Source: Rhodopirellula europaea 6C (GTDB taxonomy: Bacteria; Planctomycetota; Planctomycetia; Pirellulales; Pirellulaceae). From it: a stretch of 44,675 bases of DNA. The translations under genes were made by a program, and so were the position numbers. Location of the stretch: positions 1-44,675 of the forward strand of contig NZ_ANMO01000103.1 of NCBI RefSeq assembly GCF_000338295.1. Reading direction: 5' to 3'. Under the pieces are notes generated by a model. That model did not search any database. It was not told the origin of the DNA and saw nothing but the letters and a program-made list of their open reading frames with translations. Positions within the stretch are counted from its first letter, which is position 1, and each line of letters begins with the position of its first letter. This document shows positions 35,019 to 44,645 of the stretch, piece by piece.

Positions 35019-36806
35019 CTAATTCAAGGCTTCTGAGAAGGCTTGTTTGAGCCTTGCCGCGGCGTCGCCAGCTTGATCACTTTGGATGACCACGTTCACT
35101 TGAAGTTCGCTCGTCGCGATCATTTCAACGTTGATCCCGGCGTTTGCCAATTGTTCAAACAGCACAGTGCCGACTTGCGTGTGGCTTCGCAATCCGATTC
35201 CACTGACGCTGAGTTTGGTGATTCCGGATGCACCGCGGACATCTCGCATCGAGTGCTTGCCGCAAATCTCGCGAGCAACCTTTTCTGCGGAATCCAAGTC
35301 GGCTTGTTCGACCGTGAAGCTGACGCTCGTGCTTCCGTCTTCACCGTCGTAGCCTTGCACGATCATGTCGACGAAGATTCCGGCTTCGCCGATCTGTTCG
35401 AACATGTCCGCTGCCACGCCGACTTGGTCGGGCACACCATCCAGAGTCACTCGGGCTTGAGCAGGAACGATCGATATGTCGGTGAGTGTCAGAGCTTCCA
35501 ATGCATCGTTTTGCAGACGTGCGACAACATCGGCCACATCGGCTTCTTTCGCGTTGCTTGCCTTGATTTCGTTCCACGTTTTCGCGTCACTTGGACGTTG
35601 GTCCAACGAGAACGCTTCGTGAACTGCCCGCAAGGCTTGGTTTGCTTGGTCGCGAGGGACCAAGCACGAGATTTTGATCTCGCTGGTCGTGATCATGTGA
35701 ATGTTCACGTCGGCTTCGGCCAAAGCACGGAACATGCTGGCGGCGACTGCCTTTTGATGAGCCATGCCCAAACCAACGACGCTGACCTTCGAAACTTGAT
35801 CGTCGTGAGTGACTCCATCGGCACCGAGTGAATCCAGGATGCCCTCGAGTGCAGTGAGCGTCTTTTTCAGTTCGCCACCGGCGACGGTGAACGAGACATC
35901 GGCTTTGCCCGATGTGCCAACGTTTTGGACGACCATGTCCACGGCGACTTTCTGAGCAGCGATCGCCGAGAAGATTTTCTGGCTCATGCCGGGAACATCC
36001 GGGACACCCAGCACGGTCACGCGAGCTTCGTCGCGGGTGAGCGCTGCGCCCGACACCGGAGCCGTTTCCGATTCGGGTTGGGCAACGATCATCGTGCCGT
36101 CTTGGTCCGAAAAACTGCTGCGGACATGAATTGGCACTTCGAACTTCTTGGCAAATTCGATTGAGCGGGAGTGCATCACTCCGGCGCCCAGAGAAGCCAG
36201 TTCCAGCATCTCGTCGTAGCTGATCACGTCGACCCGACGTGCCTCGGCCAATAGTCGCGGGTCCGTTGTGTAGACCCCGTCGACGTCGGTGTTGATTTCA
36301 CAAGCGTCCGCACCCAGAACCGCGGCAAGGGCCACCGCCGTGGTGTCGCTTCCGCCTCGTCCGAGCGTCGTGATGTTCAAATCATCGTCGATGCCTTGGA
36401 AACCCGCCGCAACGACGATATTGCCGGCGTCGAGTAAACGCTCGATGCGACCGGTGTCAATCGATTGAATGCGAGCTTTGCTGAAGCTGTTATCGGTCTT
36501 CAGTCCGATTTGGCCGCCGGTCAGACTGACCGCTTGGGAACCCATGCTGTGGATCGCCATCGCGACCAACGCCACGCTGACTTGTTCGCCCGTGCTGAGC
36601 AACATATCCATTTCGCGCGCCGGTGGTTCATCACTGATTTGCGATGCCAGATCCAACAACGTGTCAGTGTTCTTGCCCATCGCGCTGACGACCATCACGA
36701 CTCGATGGCCGGCTTTTTGAGCACGAATTGCCTTCCGAGCCGCGGCACGAATCTTTTCGGTGTCGGCGACGGACGTGCCGCCAAATTTTTGAACGATCAG
36801 GGACAT
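35019..36806 (-). CDS. lysC: Aspartate kinase with four ACT domains
   Basis: 595 residues. Residues 1-260 are the amino-acid kinase domain (VQKFGGTSVADTEKI, GRGGSDTTAVALA, NTDVDGVYTTDPR). Four ACT domains follow at about 262-330, 340-405, 450-525 and 530-595: the pair VTVLGVPDVPGMS... and VSVVGLGMAHQ... is repeated as VTLDGVPDQVGVA... and LSVSGIGLRSHT.... It phosphorylates L-aspartate, the first step to lysine, threonine and methionine, and should be feedback-inhibited. Most bacterial enzymes have two ACT domains; the four-ACT form is known from cyanobacteria. The ATG at 36804-36806 (MSLIVQKFGG) is the family start. It lies 77 bp downstream of the phosphomutase-like gene. Confidence 0.96.
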   Translation of the reverse strand: MSLIVQKFGGTSVADTEKIRAAARKAIRAQKAGHRVVMVVSAMGKNTDTLLDLASQISDEPPAREMDMLLSTGEQVSVALVAMAIHSMGSQAVSLTGGQIGLKTDNSFSKARIQSIDTGRIERLLDAGNIVVAAGFQGIDDDLNITTLGRGGSDTTAVALAAVLGADACEINTDVDGVYTTDPRLLAEARRVDVISYDEMLELASLGAGVMHSRSIEFAKKFEVPIHVRSSFSDQDGTMIVAQPESETAPVSGAALTRDEARVTVLGVPDVPGMSQKIFSAIAAQKVAVDMVVQNVGTSGKADVSFTVAGGELKKTLTALEGILDSLGADGVTHDDQVSKVSVVGLGMAHQKAVAASMFRALAEADVNIHMITTSEIKISCLVPRDQANQALRAVHEAFSLDQRPSDAKTWNEIKASNAKEADVADVVARLQNDALEALTLTDISIVPAQARVTLDGVPDQVGVAADMFEQIGEAGIFVDMIVQGYDGEDGSTSVSFTVEQADLDSAEKVAREICGKHSMRDVRGASGITKLSVSGIGLRSHTQVGTVLFEQLANAGINVEMIATSELQVNVVIQSDQAGDAAARLKQAFSEALN

Positions 36807-36883
36807 GGAAATGTCGAAGCGAAACGGAAGGAAGCGGAGTGGGGAAGTGGATAGGCAATCAATGTGCCCTTGAATCTGATGGA

Positions 36884-38125
36884 TCAGCCTTTTTGAATGT
36901 AGGCGTCCATCATGGTCCAACCGGGATCGAACACCCATCCCGATGCGTTGGCGGAGATCTCGTCAAAGGTTGTCGCCGAATCAGATTCGATGCCGGTGCC
37001 GGCCATGGTCAGTGGCACCGGGCCGTGTGTGTGTTTCTTGGTTCGGCAGAACGTCGGGTGATCAGGCAAGATCAACATGCGGTGTTCGTCGTGCTTGGAG
37101 AGGGCTTCCCAGAGCGGAGCGACGATTTGCTGGTCGATTTGCTGCAACGCTTCGATCTTGGCTTCGACGTTGCCTTCGTGAGACGCTTCGTCAGGAGCTT
37201 CGATGTGGACGCAAACAAAATCATAGTCAGCGAGGGCTTGGATTGCCGCTTCGCCTTTGCCTGCATAATTCGTATCAAGGTATCCGGTGGCTCCTTCGAC
37301 TTCGATTCGAGGCCAACCGGCCAAAGCACCGATCCCGCGAAGCAGGTCGACTGCCGTGATCATCACGCCGCGAATCCCGTAGCGTTCTTCAAACGTCGAC
37401 AATTTGGGGGCACCGCCAGAGCTCCACAGCCAAACGTGAGTCGCGACGTCTTTGCCGGCCGCTTTGCGAGCGATGTTGATTGGGTGTTTGGCCAGGATCT
37501 CAGCCGACGCGTTCATCAGATCGACCAAAATCTGGCTGCCGGGACCACGCGGGAAATCGTCCATCACACTCAGGTCGGTCAAGTCGTGCGGAGCGCTCGA
37601 CCGCGTCGCGTTGGTGAATGGCGATGGATGATCCGCCTCTCCGCGATATAGCATCAAATTGCGATAGCTGACTCCAGGGACAAATTCCAAACGGCCGGCC
37701 AAATCGCTGTCGCTGAGCGGTCCGTTTTCGCTGAACAGTTCCTTCGACAGATCTTCCAGCAACGTCGTCGCTTCCTCGGTGCTGATGTGATCGGCGGTGA
37801 AGTCGATCATCGTCTGGTCGCGAATCGTTACCAAATTGCATCTTACGGCGCAATCGTGAGGCCCCAGCTCGATGCCTTGGGCAGCGGCTTCCAAAGGAGC
37901 TCGGCCAGTGAAGCAAATGTTCGGATCGTATCCCAACAGGCACAGGTTGGCGATTTCGCTGCCGGCGGGAAAGTCGATCGGCGTGTTGTCGGTTACCCCG
38001 ACGCGGCCCAGCGAAGCGATTTTGTCCATCGCAGGCAAATTCGCGGCTTGCAGCGGTGTGCGTCCGTTCAGAGATTCGAGGGGTTCGTCGGCACAGCCGT
38101 CGGGAATGATCAGAACATATTTCAT
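36884..38125 (-). CDS. ApgM-like phosphoglycerate mutase, possible homoserine kinase
   Basis: 413 residues from the ATG at 38123-38125, with GGAG eight bases upstream. It belongs to the alkaline-phosphatase superfamily, archaeal-type cofactor-independent phosphoglycerate mutase group. Metal-site elements are visible: IIPDGCADEP (Asp9), PAGSEIANLCLLGYDPN with the Ser nucleophile candidate, TGRAPLEAAAQGI, HIEAPDEASHEG and LPDHPT...HTHGPVP. Glycolytic mutase is the usual annotation. I recall that one branch of this family has been proposed as a non-orthologous homoserine kinase (TIGR02535). Here it sits directly ahead of aspartokinase in the same direction, which supports that role. Which activity applies cannot be told from motifs alone. 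Confidence 0.88.
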   Translation of the reverse strand: MKYVLIIPDGCADEPLESLNGRTPLQAANLPAMDKIASLGRVGVTDNTPIDFPAGSEIANLCLLGYDPNICFTGRAPLEAAAQGIELGPHDCAVRCNLVTIRDQTMIDFTADHISTEEATTLLEDLSKELFSENGPLSDSDLAGRLEFVPGVSYRNLMLYRGEADHPSPFTNATRSSAPHDLTDLSVMDDFPRGPGSQILVDLMNASAEILAKHPINIARKAAGKDVATHVWLWSSGGAPKLSTFEERYGIRGVMITAVDLLRGIGALAGWPRIEVEGATGYLDTNYAGKGEAAIQALADYDFVCVHIEAPDEASHEGNVEAKIEALQQIDQQIVAPLWEALSKHDEHRMLILPDHPTFCRTKKHTHGPVPLTMAGTGIESDSATTFDEISANASGWVFDPGWTMMDAYIQKG

Positions 38126-38396
38126 GGCGAAGGCTCCGCCTGGGTGGTCGAAAGAATTGCGGCAGTTTCGTTGAACGCCCGCAAAAACGAAAGGGCCCGA
38201 CGGAAACCGGCGTCCCAAGAACCGTCAAAATCGATTCGATTGCCACCATCGTTGACTTTGAACTGATCGATGCAGACTGCCATACAGAAGAGCGGACTTT
38301 GATCGGGCCGACAAAAATTGGTGGTTGAGAGGGAGGGGCTGACCCATCCTTAAGCGGACAAAGAGATCCTTTTCGTTCCCGGTCCAATTTCAAACG

Positions 38397-39743
38397 ATGC
38401 ATTCTGCCCCATCCCCATCGGATTCCGACTCGGCGATTGGCCCATTTTCAGGTCATTTTCCGCCCGAACATGCCTGGGACAATCCGACCGTTCAGGATTA
38501 CTGGGAAGAACCAGCCTTACCAACGTTGCCCGCCGTTCGATCTTCGTTGGAGGTTCGGCAGCTAGCGCGTGCGGTTCGCAAAGGTCGCGATGTGTCTTTC
38601 GGTGGTTTCTCGCCAGCAGATTTCGAACGAGAAACGCTAGAAGGTGAAACGGTCGAAACGCCGTCTACCCTGAAACCGCATCGCCGGATTCTAGAACTGG
38701 ATGCGTTGCGTGCGATGGCGGCCATCAACTTGGTGTTGTTCCACTTCACGCACGTGTATGCGGTCAAGTTTGGCTTTTCCAGTCCGCTGGGCGGGGAATG
38801 GCCCTATGGTGCCTACGGCGTCGAGCTGTTCTTCATTCTCAGCGGGTTTGTCAACAGCATGTCGCTGATGCGTCGTGGCAAGCCAGTTGATTTTGTGGCT
38901 GCTCGATTGATTCGAATCGTGCCATTGTTCTTGATGGTGATCTTCGCGAACCTTTGGATCGTGACGTTTGCTCCGTTGAACGGCCAACCGGTTTCAACGC
39001 AGCAGTTCCTGGCCAATCTGACTTTGATGCCACGTGTCTTTGGCTACGAATGCATTGATCCCGTGATGTGGACCTTGCAAGTCGAGATGATGTTCTACTT
39101 CGTCTTGGTGACGCTGTTTTGCAAAGGCTACTTGCAGCGGTACTTCGTCGGTTGGGGATCGTTGTTGGCCGCTTCGTTGGTGTTGTGTCCCGCATTGGAT
39201 GCTGCCCAAGCCAGCTATGGACACACGTCGTTGTTTGCTGCATTGTCCGCGGTCAGGCACTTATTGGTGCTCGACTTCGTTCCATTGTTCGCGATCGGGT
39301 TCTTGCTCTACATGATCAAGACCGGAGTGGGACCAAAGTGGAAGAACTTGCTGGGCATTGTTGTCGCCGCGGGCGTTTTCCACAGCATCGATCACGGCAA
39401 GCACAACCCTGCCGCGACGGCCTTGATTATCGGTCTGGTAACCATGGCCGCTTACGGAAAGATTCCTGTCCTGCGATTGAAACCGTTCGTGACCATCAGT
39501 GCGATCTCGTACGCGTTGTATCTGTGTCACAACAACCTCGGCTGCGTGTTGCTGAACACATTCGATCAAGCCGGCCTGCCACCATTGGTTTGTTTGGCGA
39601 TCGTGATCGTGTTCTCGTTCGCTCTGGCGTTGGTGATCACGAACCGGATCGAGCAACCCATCACGAAGGCTCTTCGTCGGCTGTACGCCAACGTGTCCGC
39701 TCGCGTCCGCCGCCCAGCGGTCGCCGAAGCGGTCGCTGGCTGA
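38397..39743 (+). CDS. Acyltransferase-3 family membrane protein
   Basis: 448 residues. An N-terminal cytosolic extension of about 95 residues, rich in Pro and acidic residues, precedes the acyltransferase-3 domain. That starts ILELDALRAMAAINLVLFHFTHVY, with the conserved Arg and His, continues YGAYGVELFFILSGFVNS and RLIRIVPLF, and has about ten membrane helices to residue about 430. Such enzymes O-acylate sugars of surface polysaccharides or antibiotics, using acyl groups moved across the membrane. The DNA around gives no polysaccharide context. ATG at 38397 is the start; it is divergent from the phosphomutase gene across 271 bp in which I see no other feature. Confidence 0.92.
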   Translation: MHSAPSPSDSDSAIGPFSGHFPPEHAWDNPTVQDYWEEPALPTLPAVRSSLEVRQLARAVRKGRDVSFGGFSPADFERETLEGETVETPSTLKPHRRILELDALRAMAAINLVLFHFTHVYAVKFGFSSPLGGEWPYGAYGVELFFILSGFVNSMSLMRRGKPVDFVAARLIRIVPLFLMVIFANLWIVTFAPLNGQPVSTQQFLANLTLMPRVFGYECIDPVMWTLQVEMMFYFVLVTLFCKGYLQRYFVGWGSLLAASLVLCPALDAAQASYGHTSLFAALSAVRHLLVLDFVPLFAIGFLLYMIKTGVGPKWKNLLGIVVAAGVFHSIDHGKHNPAATALIIGLVTMAAYGKIPVLRLKPFVTISAISYALYLCHNNLGCVLLNTFDQAGLPPLVCLAIVIVFSFALALVITNRIEQPITKALRRLYANVSARVRRPAVAEAVAG

Positions 39744-39763
39744 GTTGCGTTCCATTTCGCAAC
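39744..39763. terminator. GTTGCG/CGCAAC hairpin between convergent genes
   Basis: GTTGCG (39744-39749), 8-nt loop, CGCAAC (39758-39763), directly after the acyltransferase stop codon in the 69-bp convergent spacer. There is no clear U-tract; assignment rests on position. Confidence 0.4.
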
Positions 39764-39785
39764 CATATCTCGGCGTTTCACCATC

Positions 39786-39802
39786 GCCATGTGAGACATG
39801 GC
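39786..39802. repeat. GCCATGT/ACATGGC palindrome (element copy B)
   Basis: GCCATGT (39786-39792), loop GAG, ACATGGC (39796-39802); the minus strand is preceded by GTAG. It lies 10 bp from the leuS stop codon and may end leuS transcription. It resembles the palindrome at 34925-34942 with paired base changes in the stem. Confidence 0.6.
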
Positions 39803-39812
39803 CTACAGGGCA

Positions 39813-42665
39813 TCACTTGACGACCAGGTTCACCATTCGGCCGGGGACGGCGATCGTTTTGACAACCTTCTTGTCGCCGATCGCGTTTTGAACCGCCGCA
39901 TCCGCCAGTGCTGCTTCGCCCATCTCGTTCGGCTTCGCATCAGGTGACAACGAGATCTTCGCTTTCACCTTGCCGTTGATCTGAACCGGGATCTCGATGC
40001 TGGCCTGAACCAAAGCGGCTTCGTCCCACTCCGGCCAAGGCTGCAGCGAAATCGATTCATTGTGACCGAGATGCTTCCACAGTTCTTCGCACATGTGAGG
40101 TGCGTAGGGAGCCAGCAAGATCAGGAACGATTCCATCGCTTCACGAGGCCGCGTTTCGCAGCGTGTGAAGTGATTGGTGAATTCCATCATCTTTGCAATC
40201 GCGGTGTTGAAGCTCATCGCTTCGTTGTCTTCGGTCACCTTGCGAATCGTTTGATGCAGCACGCGAAGTTGCTCTTCATCGCAAGCCGTGTCCACCACCG
40301 CATCGGAAAGCTTCAGCTCGTCTTCGGGCTCATCGATGATCATCCGCCAGACGCGATCGAGGAAGCTGCGCACGCCGCCGACGCCGTTCATTGCCCAAGG
40401 CTTGGTCGCCTCCAACGGGCCCATGAACATCTCGTACAAACGCAGCGAATCTGCGCCATAATCGCGAACGACTGAGTCTGGGTTGACGACGTTGCCGCGG
40501 CTTTTACTCATCTTGAATGCGCGGCTGACGACCTTGATCGAGGCGTCGGATGCCAAGACAAAACCTTCGCCTTTCTTGACGACTTGTTCTTCCGTCAACG
40601 CAACAATCTCGACTGGTTCGCCGGTGGCTTTGTGGACGCGATTGCCCTCAGAGTCTTTCTTGACGTCTTTCGTGGAAACATGTTTGCCGGACGGATCCAC
40701 AAAGCTGGTGAATTCGACTTCGCCGAGAATCATGCCTTGGTTGACCAGTTTGCCAAACGGTTCCGGGCAAGTCACATGGCCGCGATCAAACAGGACTTTG
40801 TGCCAGAACCGTGAGTACAACAAGTGCAACACAGCGTGCTCGGCACCACCGACGTACAAGTCGACCGGCATCCAATCCTTTTCCTTTTGCGGATCGATCA
40901 ATGCATCGCTGTTCTTAGGGTCGATGTACCGCAAGTAGTACCAGCACGAACCAGCCCACTGAGGCATCGTGTTGGTTTCGCGGCGATAGCGTTTGCCGTC
41001 GAGCTCCACGATCAACCAATCGTCGTCGGCTTTCGCGAGCGGTGGCTCGGGCCGCCCGTGCGGTTTGAAGTCCGCGAGTTCCGGCAACGTCACGGGCAAT
41101 TGATCATCGGGAACCAAGCGACGCACGCCGGTTGCGTTGCCTTCGGAATCAATTTCGTGCAAGACGGGAAACGGCTCGCCCCAGAAACGTTGACGGCTGA
41201 ACAACCAATCACGCAGCTTGTAATTGACGGCTTCGCAGGCCAAGCCTTGTCGGGCCAATTCCGCGGTCAAAGCGGCTTTGACTTCCGCGGTCGTTTTGCC
41301 ATCGTACTCGCCGCTGTTGATCGCAACGCCTTCCGCGGCGAAGCAGGCTTTGCCAGCCAAGATCTCTACGCGTTGCTTGTGATCCGCTGGTGGATCGACG
41401 ACCGGGATGACAGGCAAGTCAAACGCCACGGCGAATTCAAAATCGCGTTCGTCGTGAGCAGGGACGGCCATGATCGCGCCCGTTCCATATCCTGCCAACA
41501 CATAGTCCGCGACCCAAATCGGGATGCTGCGTCCGTCGGCAGGGTTGATCGCGTGCGAGCCCGTGAAGACGCCCGTCTTGGCTCGATCGCCATCGGTTCG
41601 TTCGCGGTCACTTTTGAACGAAGCCTTTTCGCGATAGGCGTCGACTTCGTCTTTCTGTTCGGGTTTGACCAACACGTCGATCAATGGGTGTTCCGGCGCG
41701 ACGACCATGTAGGTCGCTCCGAACAAGGTGTCGGGACGTGTCGTGTAAACGCGCAAGCAATCCTTGCCGGGATCGGTCGGAAAGCCTTCTGTTTCGCGAG
41801 CTCGTTTGAACGCAACAAACGGCCCGGTGTCGTCGCCCGCGGCACCGCGTTGCAAGTAGAAGTCGACTTCGCCACCGGTGCTGCGGCCAATCCAATCGGA
41901 CTGCAATTTCTTGATGCCGGTTGGCCAATCGAGGTCGTCCAAGCCTTCCAACAAACGTTCGGCGTAATCAGTGATCCGCAACATCCATTGCCGCAGTGGA
42001 ATCCGTTTGACCGGGTGCCCGCCCACTTCACTTTTGCCATCGACCACTTCTTCGTTGGCCAACACCGTGCCGAGTTTCGGGCACCAGTTCACCAAGGCGT
42101 CATCGAGGTAAGCCAACCGCTTCGAATCGCGGTACTGCTCGATTGCCAACTCACCTTCCGCGGCGACTTCGGCAGGGATCGGCAACTCCGAGATCGGTCG
42201 GCCTTTTTGTTGGTCGTGGTCGAACCAGGTGTCGTACAACACGCCGAAAATCCACTGCGTCCAGCGGAAGTACTCTTCGTCGGTGGTTGCCAAGACTCGG
42301 TCCCAGTCGTAGCTGAAACCGAGCATCTTCAATTGGCGAGTGAAGTTGTCGATGTTGCGTTGAGTTTGAACGCGAGGGTGCTCGCCCGTCTTGATCGCAT
42401 GCTCTTCGGCGGGCAATCCAAACGCGTCGAATCCCATCGGGTGCAAGACCGATTCCCCGCGAGCTCGTGCGAATCGCGAAACGATGTCGGTTGCCGTGTA
42501 GCCTTCCGGGTGCCCGACGTGCAAACCGTCGCCGCTGGGGTAGGGGAACATGTCCAGCACGTAACGTTTCTTTTCACCGACCTTTTCGGGCGTGGCGAAA
42601 GTGTGGTGTTCGTCCCAGTAGGCTTGCCAGCGAGGTTCGATTTCGTTGGGGTTGTAGCGGACCAT
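39813..42665 (-). CDS. leuS: Leucyl-tRNA synthetase
   Basis: 950 residues, about 90 longer than the typical bacterial enzyme. Class Ia catalytic motif HVGH is at residues 49-52 (HIGH equivalent) and KMSKS at 718-722. The CP1 editing domain is present with [21 protein letters not shown] and the [19 protein letters not shown] segment. The zinc and leucine-specific insertions are in place, and an extra region ([27 protein letters not shown]) lies just before KMSKS, as in some Planctomycetes and spirochaetes. The C-terminal anticodon domain ends [11 protein letters not shown]. It charges tRNA-Leu in the cytoplasm. The ATG at 42663-42665 begins [13 protein letters not shown], the usual start. The leader has no clear Shine-Dalgarno site but a C-rich tract. 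Confidence 0.98.
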   Translation of the reverse strand: MVRYNPNEIEPRWQAYWDEHHTFATPEKVGEKKRYVLDMFPYPSGDGLHVGHPEGYTATDIVSRFARARGESVLHPMGFDAFGLPAEEHAIKTGEHPRVQTQRNIDNFTRQLKMLGFSYDWDRVLATTDEEYFRWTQWIFGVLYDTWFDHDQQKGRPISELPIPAEVAAEGELAIEQYRDSKRLAYLDDALVNWCPKLGTVLANEEVVDGKSEVGGHPVKRIPLRQWMLRITDYAERLLEGLDDLDWPTGIKKLQSDWIGRSTGGEVDFYLQRGAAGDDTGPFVAFKRARETEGFPTDPGKDCLRVYTTRPDTLFGATYMVVAPEHPLIDVLVKPEQKDEVDAYREKASFKSDRERTDGDRAKTGVFTGSHAINPADGRSIPIWVADYVLAGYGTGAIMAVPAHDERDFEFAVAFDLPVIPVVDPPADHKQRVEILAGKACFAAEGVAINSGEYDGKTTAEVKAALTAELARQGLACEAVNYKLRDWLFSRQRFWGEPFPVLHEIDSEGNATGVRRLVPDDQLPVTLPELADFKPHGRPEPPLAKADDDWLIVELDGKRYRRETNTMPQWAGSCWYYLRYIDPKNSDALIDPQKEKDWMPVDLYVGGAEHAVLHLLYSRFWHKVLFDRGHVTCPEPFGKLVNQGMILGEVEFTSFVDPSGKHVSTKDVKKDSEGNRVHKATGEPVEIVALTEEQVVKKGEGFVLASDASIKVVSRAFKMSKSRGNVVNPDSVVRDYGADSLRLYEMFMGPLEATKPWAMNGVGGVRSFLDRVWRMIIDEPEDELKLSDAVVDTACDEEQLRVLHQTIRKVTEDNEAMSFNTAIAKMMEFTNHFTRCETRPREAMESFLILLAPYAPHMCEELWKHLGHNESISLQPWPEWDEAALVQASIEIPVQINGKVKAKISLSPDAKPNEMGEAALADAAVQNAIGDKKVVKTIAVPGRMVNLVVK

Positions 42666-42857
42666 GTCGTCTTAGCGATGCGGGGAAGGGCAGGGCAGAG
42701 CGGGGCAGGGCACTTGCAAAGAAAATGCGACCACTCCGCGTTGCAAACAGGTTCCCTCAGAGGGCGTTTTCGGGCAAGCGGTCTGGTGCGCGAGCCGCGA
42801 GGGATGAGAGCTGAACGCCGCACGTGGGGTTCGCTGGATTGCCCGGTTCTCGGCGTT

Positions 42858-43781
42858 TCAGGCGATGCCGATCGCGCGGACCAGCACCAGCACGCTCGCC
42901 GCGACCACCAGGCTCACGGCAGTCGTTCGCCGCAGCCAAACTCCGGCGGGCTGACTCACCGCGACCCACTCGGCTCGAAACGCCATGTCAGTCCAGTCAG
43001 ATTTCGAACCGTCGGCGGGTTCCGCTCTTTGGTCGCCGATGCCGAGTGAGGCCAGTTCCAACCGACGAACCGGGCAGGCCTCGAGCCAGGTCCAGGCTGT
43101 GATCGCAACCATCAGAGCCACGCCGATTGCCCAAGCCCAGGCCCGAGCCGGCCAAGACACGGGAAGCGTGTTCACCTCGATGGATTTCGCGAACATCGCG
43201 ATCCGATCCACGTTCGCTCGCTCATAGCCCGCCAACCATTCATTGGTGCGTGCCGTTTCGCTCTGCCAGAACGCGGCCCACTTGGATGCGTTTTCAGACT
43301 CATTGGAGGACGGATCGGAAGGCGTGTGGCTAGCCAATCGTAGCGGTGACTCCGAGGCATTCTCGTTGGACGCGACTCGGTCCTGTTCGGCTTTTGCGTA
43401 GAAGGCCGCCACTTCGCTTCGCCAACGCACCCATCCCACATTGGCAGATGCTTTGGGTTGTTGAGCGTCCAATAGTCGTTTGCGAAATCCGTCCACGTTG
43501 TCGCTTGCAACGATGCGGTGCGACCATTCGGTAGCGTTGGGTTCGCCCGCAGACATTTCGTTGCGAAGCGCCCGCGGATAAGAAACCCGATGCTGGGTTG
43601 GCTGCGGTGGCCACATCGCCATGACCAACGTGAAACTGGCGATCGAGGTGACCGCGATGCCGACGAGCGGGTTGCGTGTTAGGATTCTCAATGCAGCGAA
43701 CTTGCCAGACACGAAACGATGCCACTGAAAATGCGAGGGATCGGCGTTTTGAACGTGCCCGAAGATCTCGAGACCGTCCAT
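42858..43781 (-). CDS. Hypothetical membrane protein with three helices
   Basis: 307 residues from the ATG at 43779-43781. Helices are predicted near 43-60 (VGIAVTSIASFTLVMAMW), 207-232 (WPARAWAWAIGVALMVAITAWTWL) and 285-305 (TAVSLVVAASVLVLVRAIGIA). The 140-residue segment between the first two is hydrophilic, Trp/Ser/Ala-rich, and probably faces the outside. No catalytic motif or family is recognised. It is divergent from trpF with only 51 bp between, so the two share a promoter region. It lies upstream of leuS on the same strand, 192 bp away. Confidence 0.75.
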   Translation of the reverse strand: MDGLEIFGHVQNADPSHFQWHRFVSGKFAALRILTRNPLVGIAVTSIASFTLVMAMWPPQPTQHRVSYPRALRNEMSAGEPNATEWSHRIVASDNVDGFRKRLLDAQQPKASANVGWVRWRSEVAAFYAKAEQDRVASNENASESPLRLASHTPSDPSSNESENASKWAAFWQSETARTNEWLAGYERANVDRIAMFAKSIEVNTLPVSWPARAWAWAIGVALMVAITAWTWLEACPVRRLELASLGIGDQRAEPADGSKSDWTDMAFRAEWVAVSQPAGVWLRRTTAVSLVVAASVLVLVRAIGIA

Positions 43782-43832
43782 CAAGTTGATCGGTCAGTTC
43801 CACTTCGGTGATCCAGGAAACTTGAGACGATT

Positions 43833-44570
43833 GTGACAACCTTGCCTCCCGTCGGTCCCAGCGATCCCCCCACCACGCCGTCATCTCGGGCTCCGTTCGC
43901 AATCAAAATTTGCGGCATGCGAAGCGTGCAAGATGTGCGATCCGTTTCCGAGGCCGGAGCGGACGCGGTGGGATTGAACTTCTACGAACCCAGCGTCCGG
44001 TCGCTCAACCCCGATGCGCAGGAAACGTCTCAGATCAACGCCGCAGCCCGCGATGCTGGACTGACGCGAGTCGGATTGTTCGTCAACCATGACTTGGATT
44101 TCATCCAACGGGTAGCGAGCACGTTGCAGCTCGATTGGATTCAGCTGCACGGTGATGAACCTGTGTCGCTGGCCGAGAATTTGGTGCGGACTGGCCAGCG
44201 TATCTTGCGAGCCATTCGGTTGCCCCGCGGGAAACTCATGCCGGGGCAGATTGATGATGTCATCGGCAAGTGGAATGACCTGGATGTTTCGTACCTGCTC
44301 GATGCTGACGCGGGAGCCTCGTTCGGAGGAGGCGGCCAGCCGTTGGATTGGCCGAGCATACGAGCGTGGGCGGATCGCCGCGGTGAGTCGGCGGCCGGAT
44401 GGGTGTTGGCCGGCGGTCTGAATCCTCAGAACGTCGCGGAGGCGATTCAGGTCAGCGAGGCGACCAGCGTCGACGTTGCCAGTGGTGTGGAGCAGCCCAA
44501 AGGTCGCAAAAACGCCGAGAAAATCCGCCAATTCGTCGCAGCCGCCCGGCCCGGCGAAGCGGCTCGATGA
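43833..44570 (+). CDS. trpF: Phosphoribosylanthranilate isomerase
   Basis: 245 residues, with a 20-residue proline-rich leader not found in most homologues. It catalyses an Amadori rearrangement in tryptophan synthesis. The catalytic Cys27 lies in KICGM (25-29). Then come AVGLNFYEPSVR (in place of the more usual GFVFYPxSPR, with the Ser and Arg kept), IQLHGDE, YLLDADAG with the catalytic Asp, a GGGGQPLDW loop, the phosphate-binding GGLNPQNVAEA and SVDVASGVE. GTG at 43833 is the start. No other trp genes are near, so the gene is separated from the rest of the pathway. Confidence 0.95.
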   Translation: MTTLPPVGPSDPPTTPSSRAPFAIKICGMRSVQDVRSVSEAGADAVGLNFYEPSVRSLNPDAQETSQINAAARDAGLTRVGLFVNHDLDFIQRVASTLQLDWIQLHGDEPVSLAENLVRTGQRILRAIRLPRGKLMPGQIDDVIGKWNDLDVSYLLDADAGASFGGGGQPLDWPSIRAWADRRGESAAGWVLAGGLNPQNVAEAIQVSEATSVDVASGVEQPKGRKNAEKIRQFVAAARPGEAAR

Positions 44571-44645
44571 ATCCAGGGTGACTGGGCGTTGACGCCGGAC
44601 AGATTTGTGCCAAACTTTCCCGTCCAGCAAAGACCAACACAGCTC

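Noticed and set aside
40824-43049. 741-codon open frame antisense to leuS
   Set aside because: leuS on the minus strand is complete with all motifs; the plus-strand product is Arg/Phe/Val-rich without any domain.
44589-44617. Promoter for the tRNA-Leu (TTGACG at 44589-44594)
   Set aside because: The -35 is good but no acceptable -10 lies 16-18 bp downstream.
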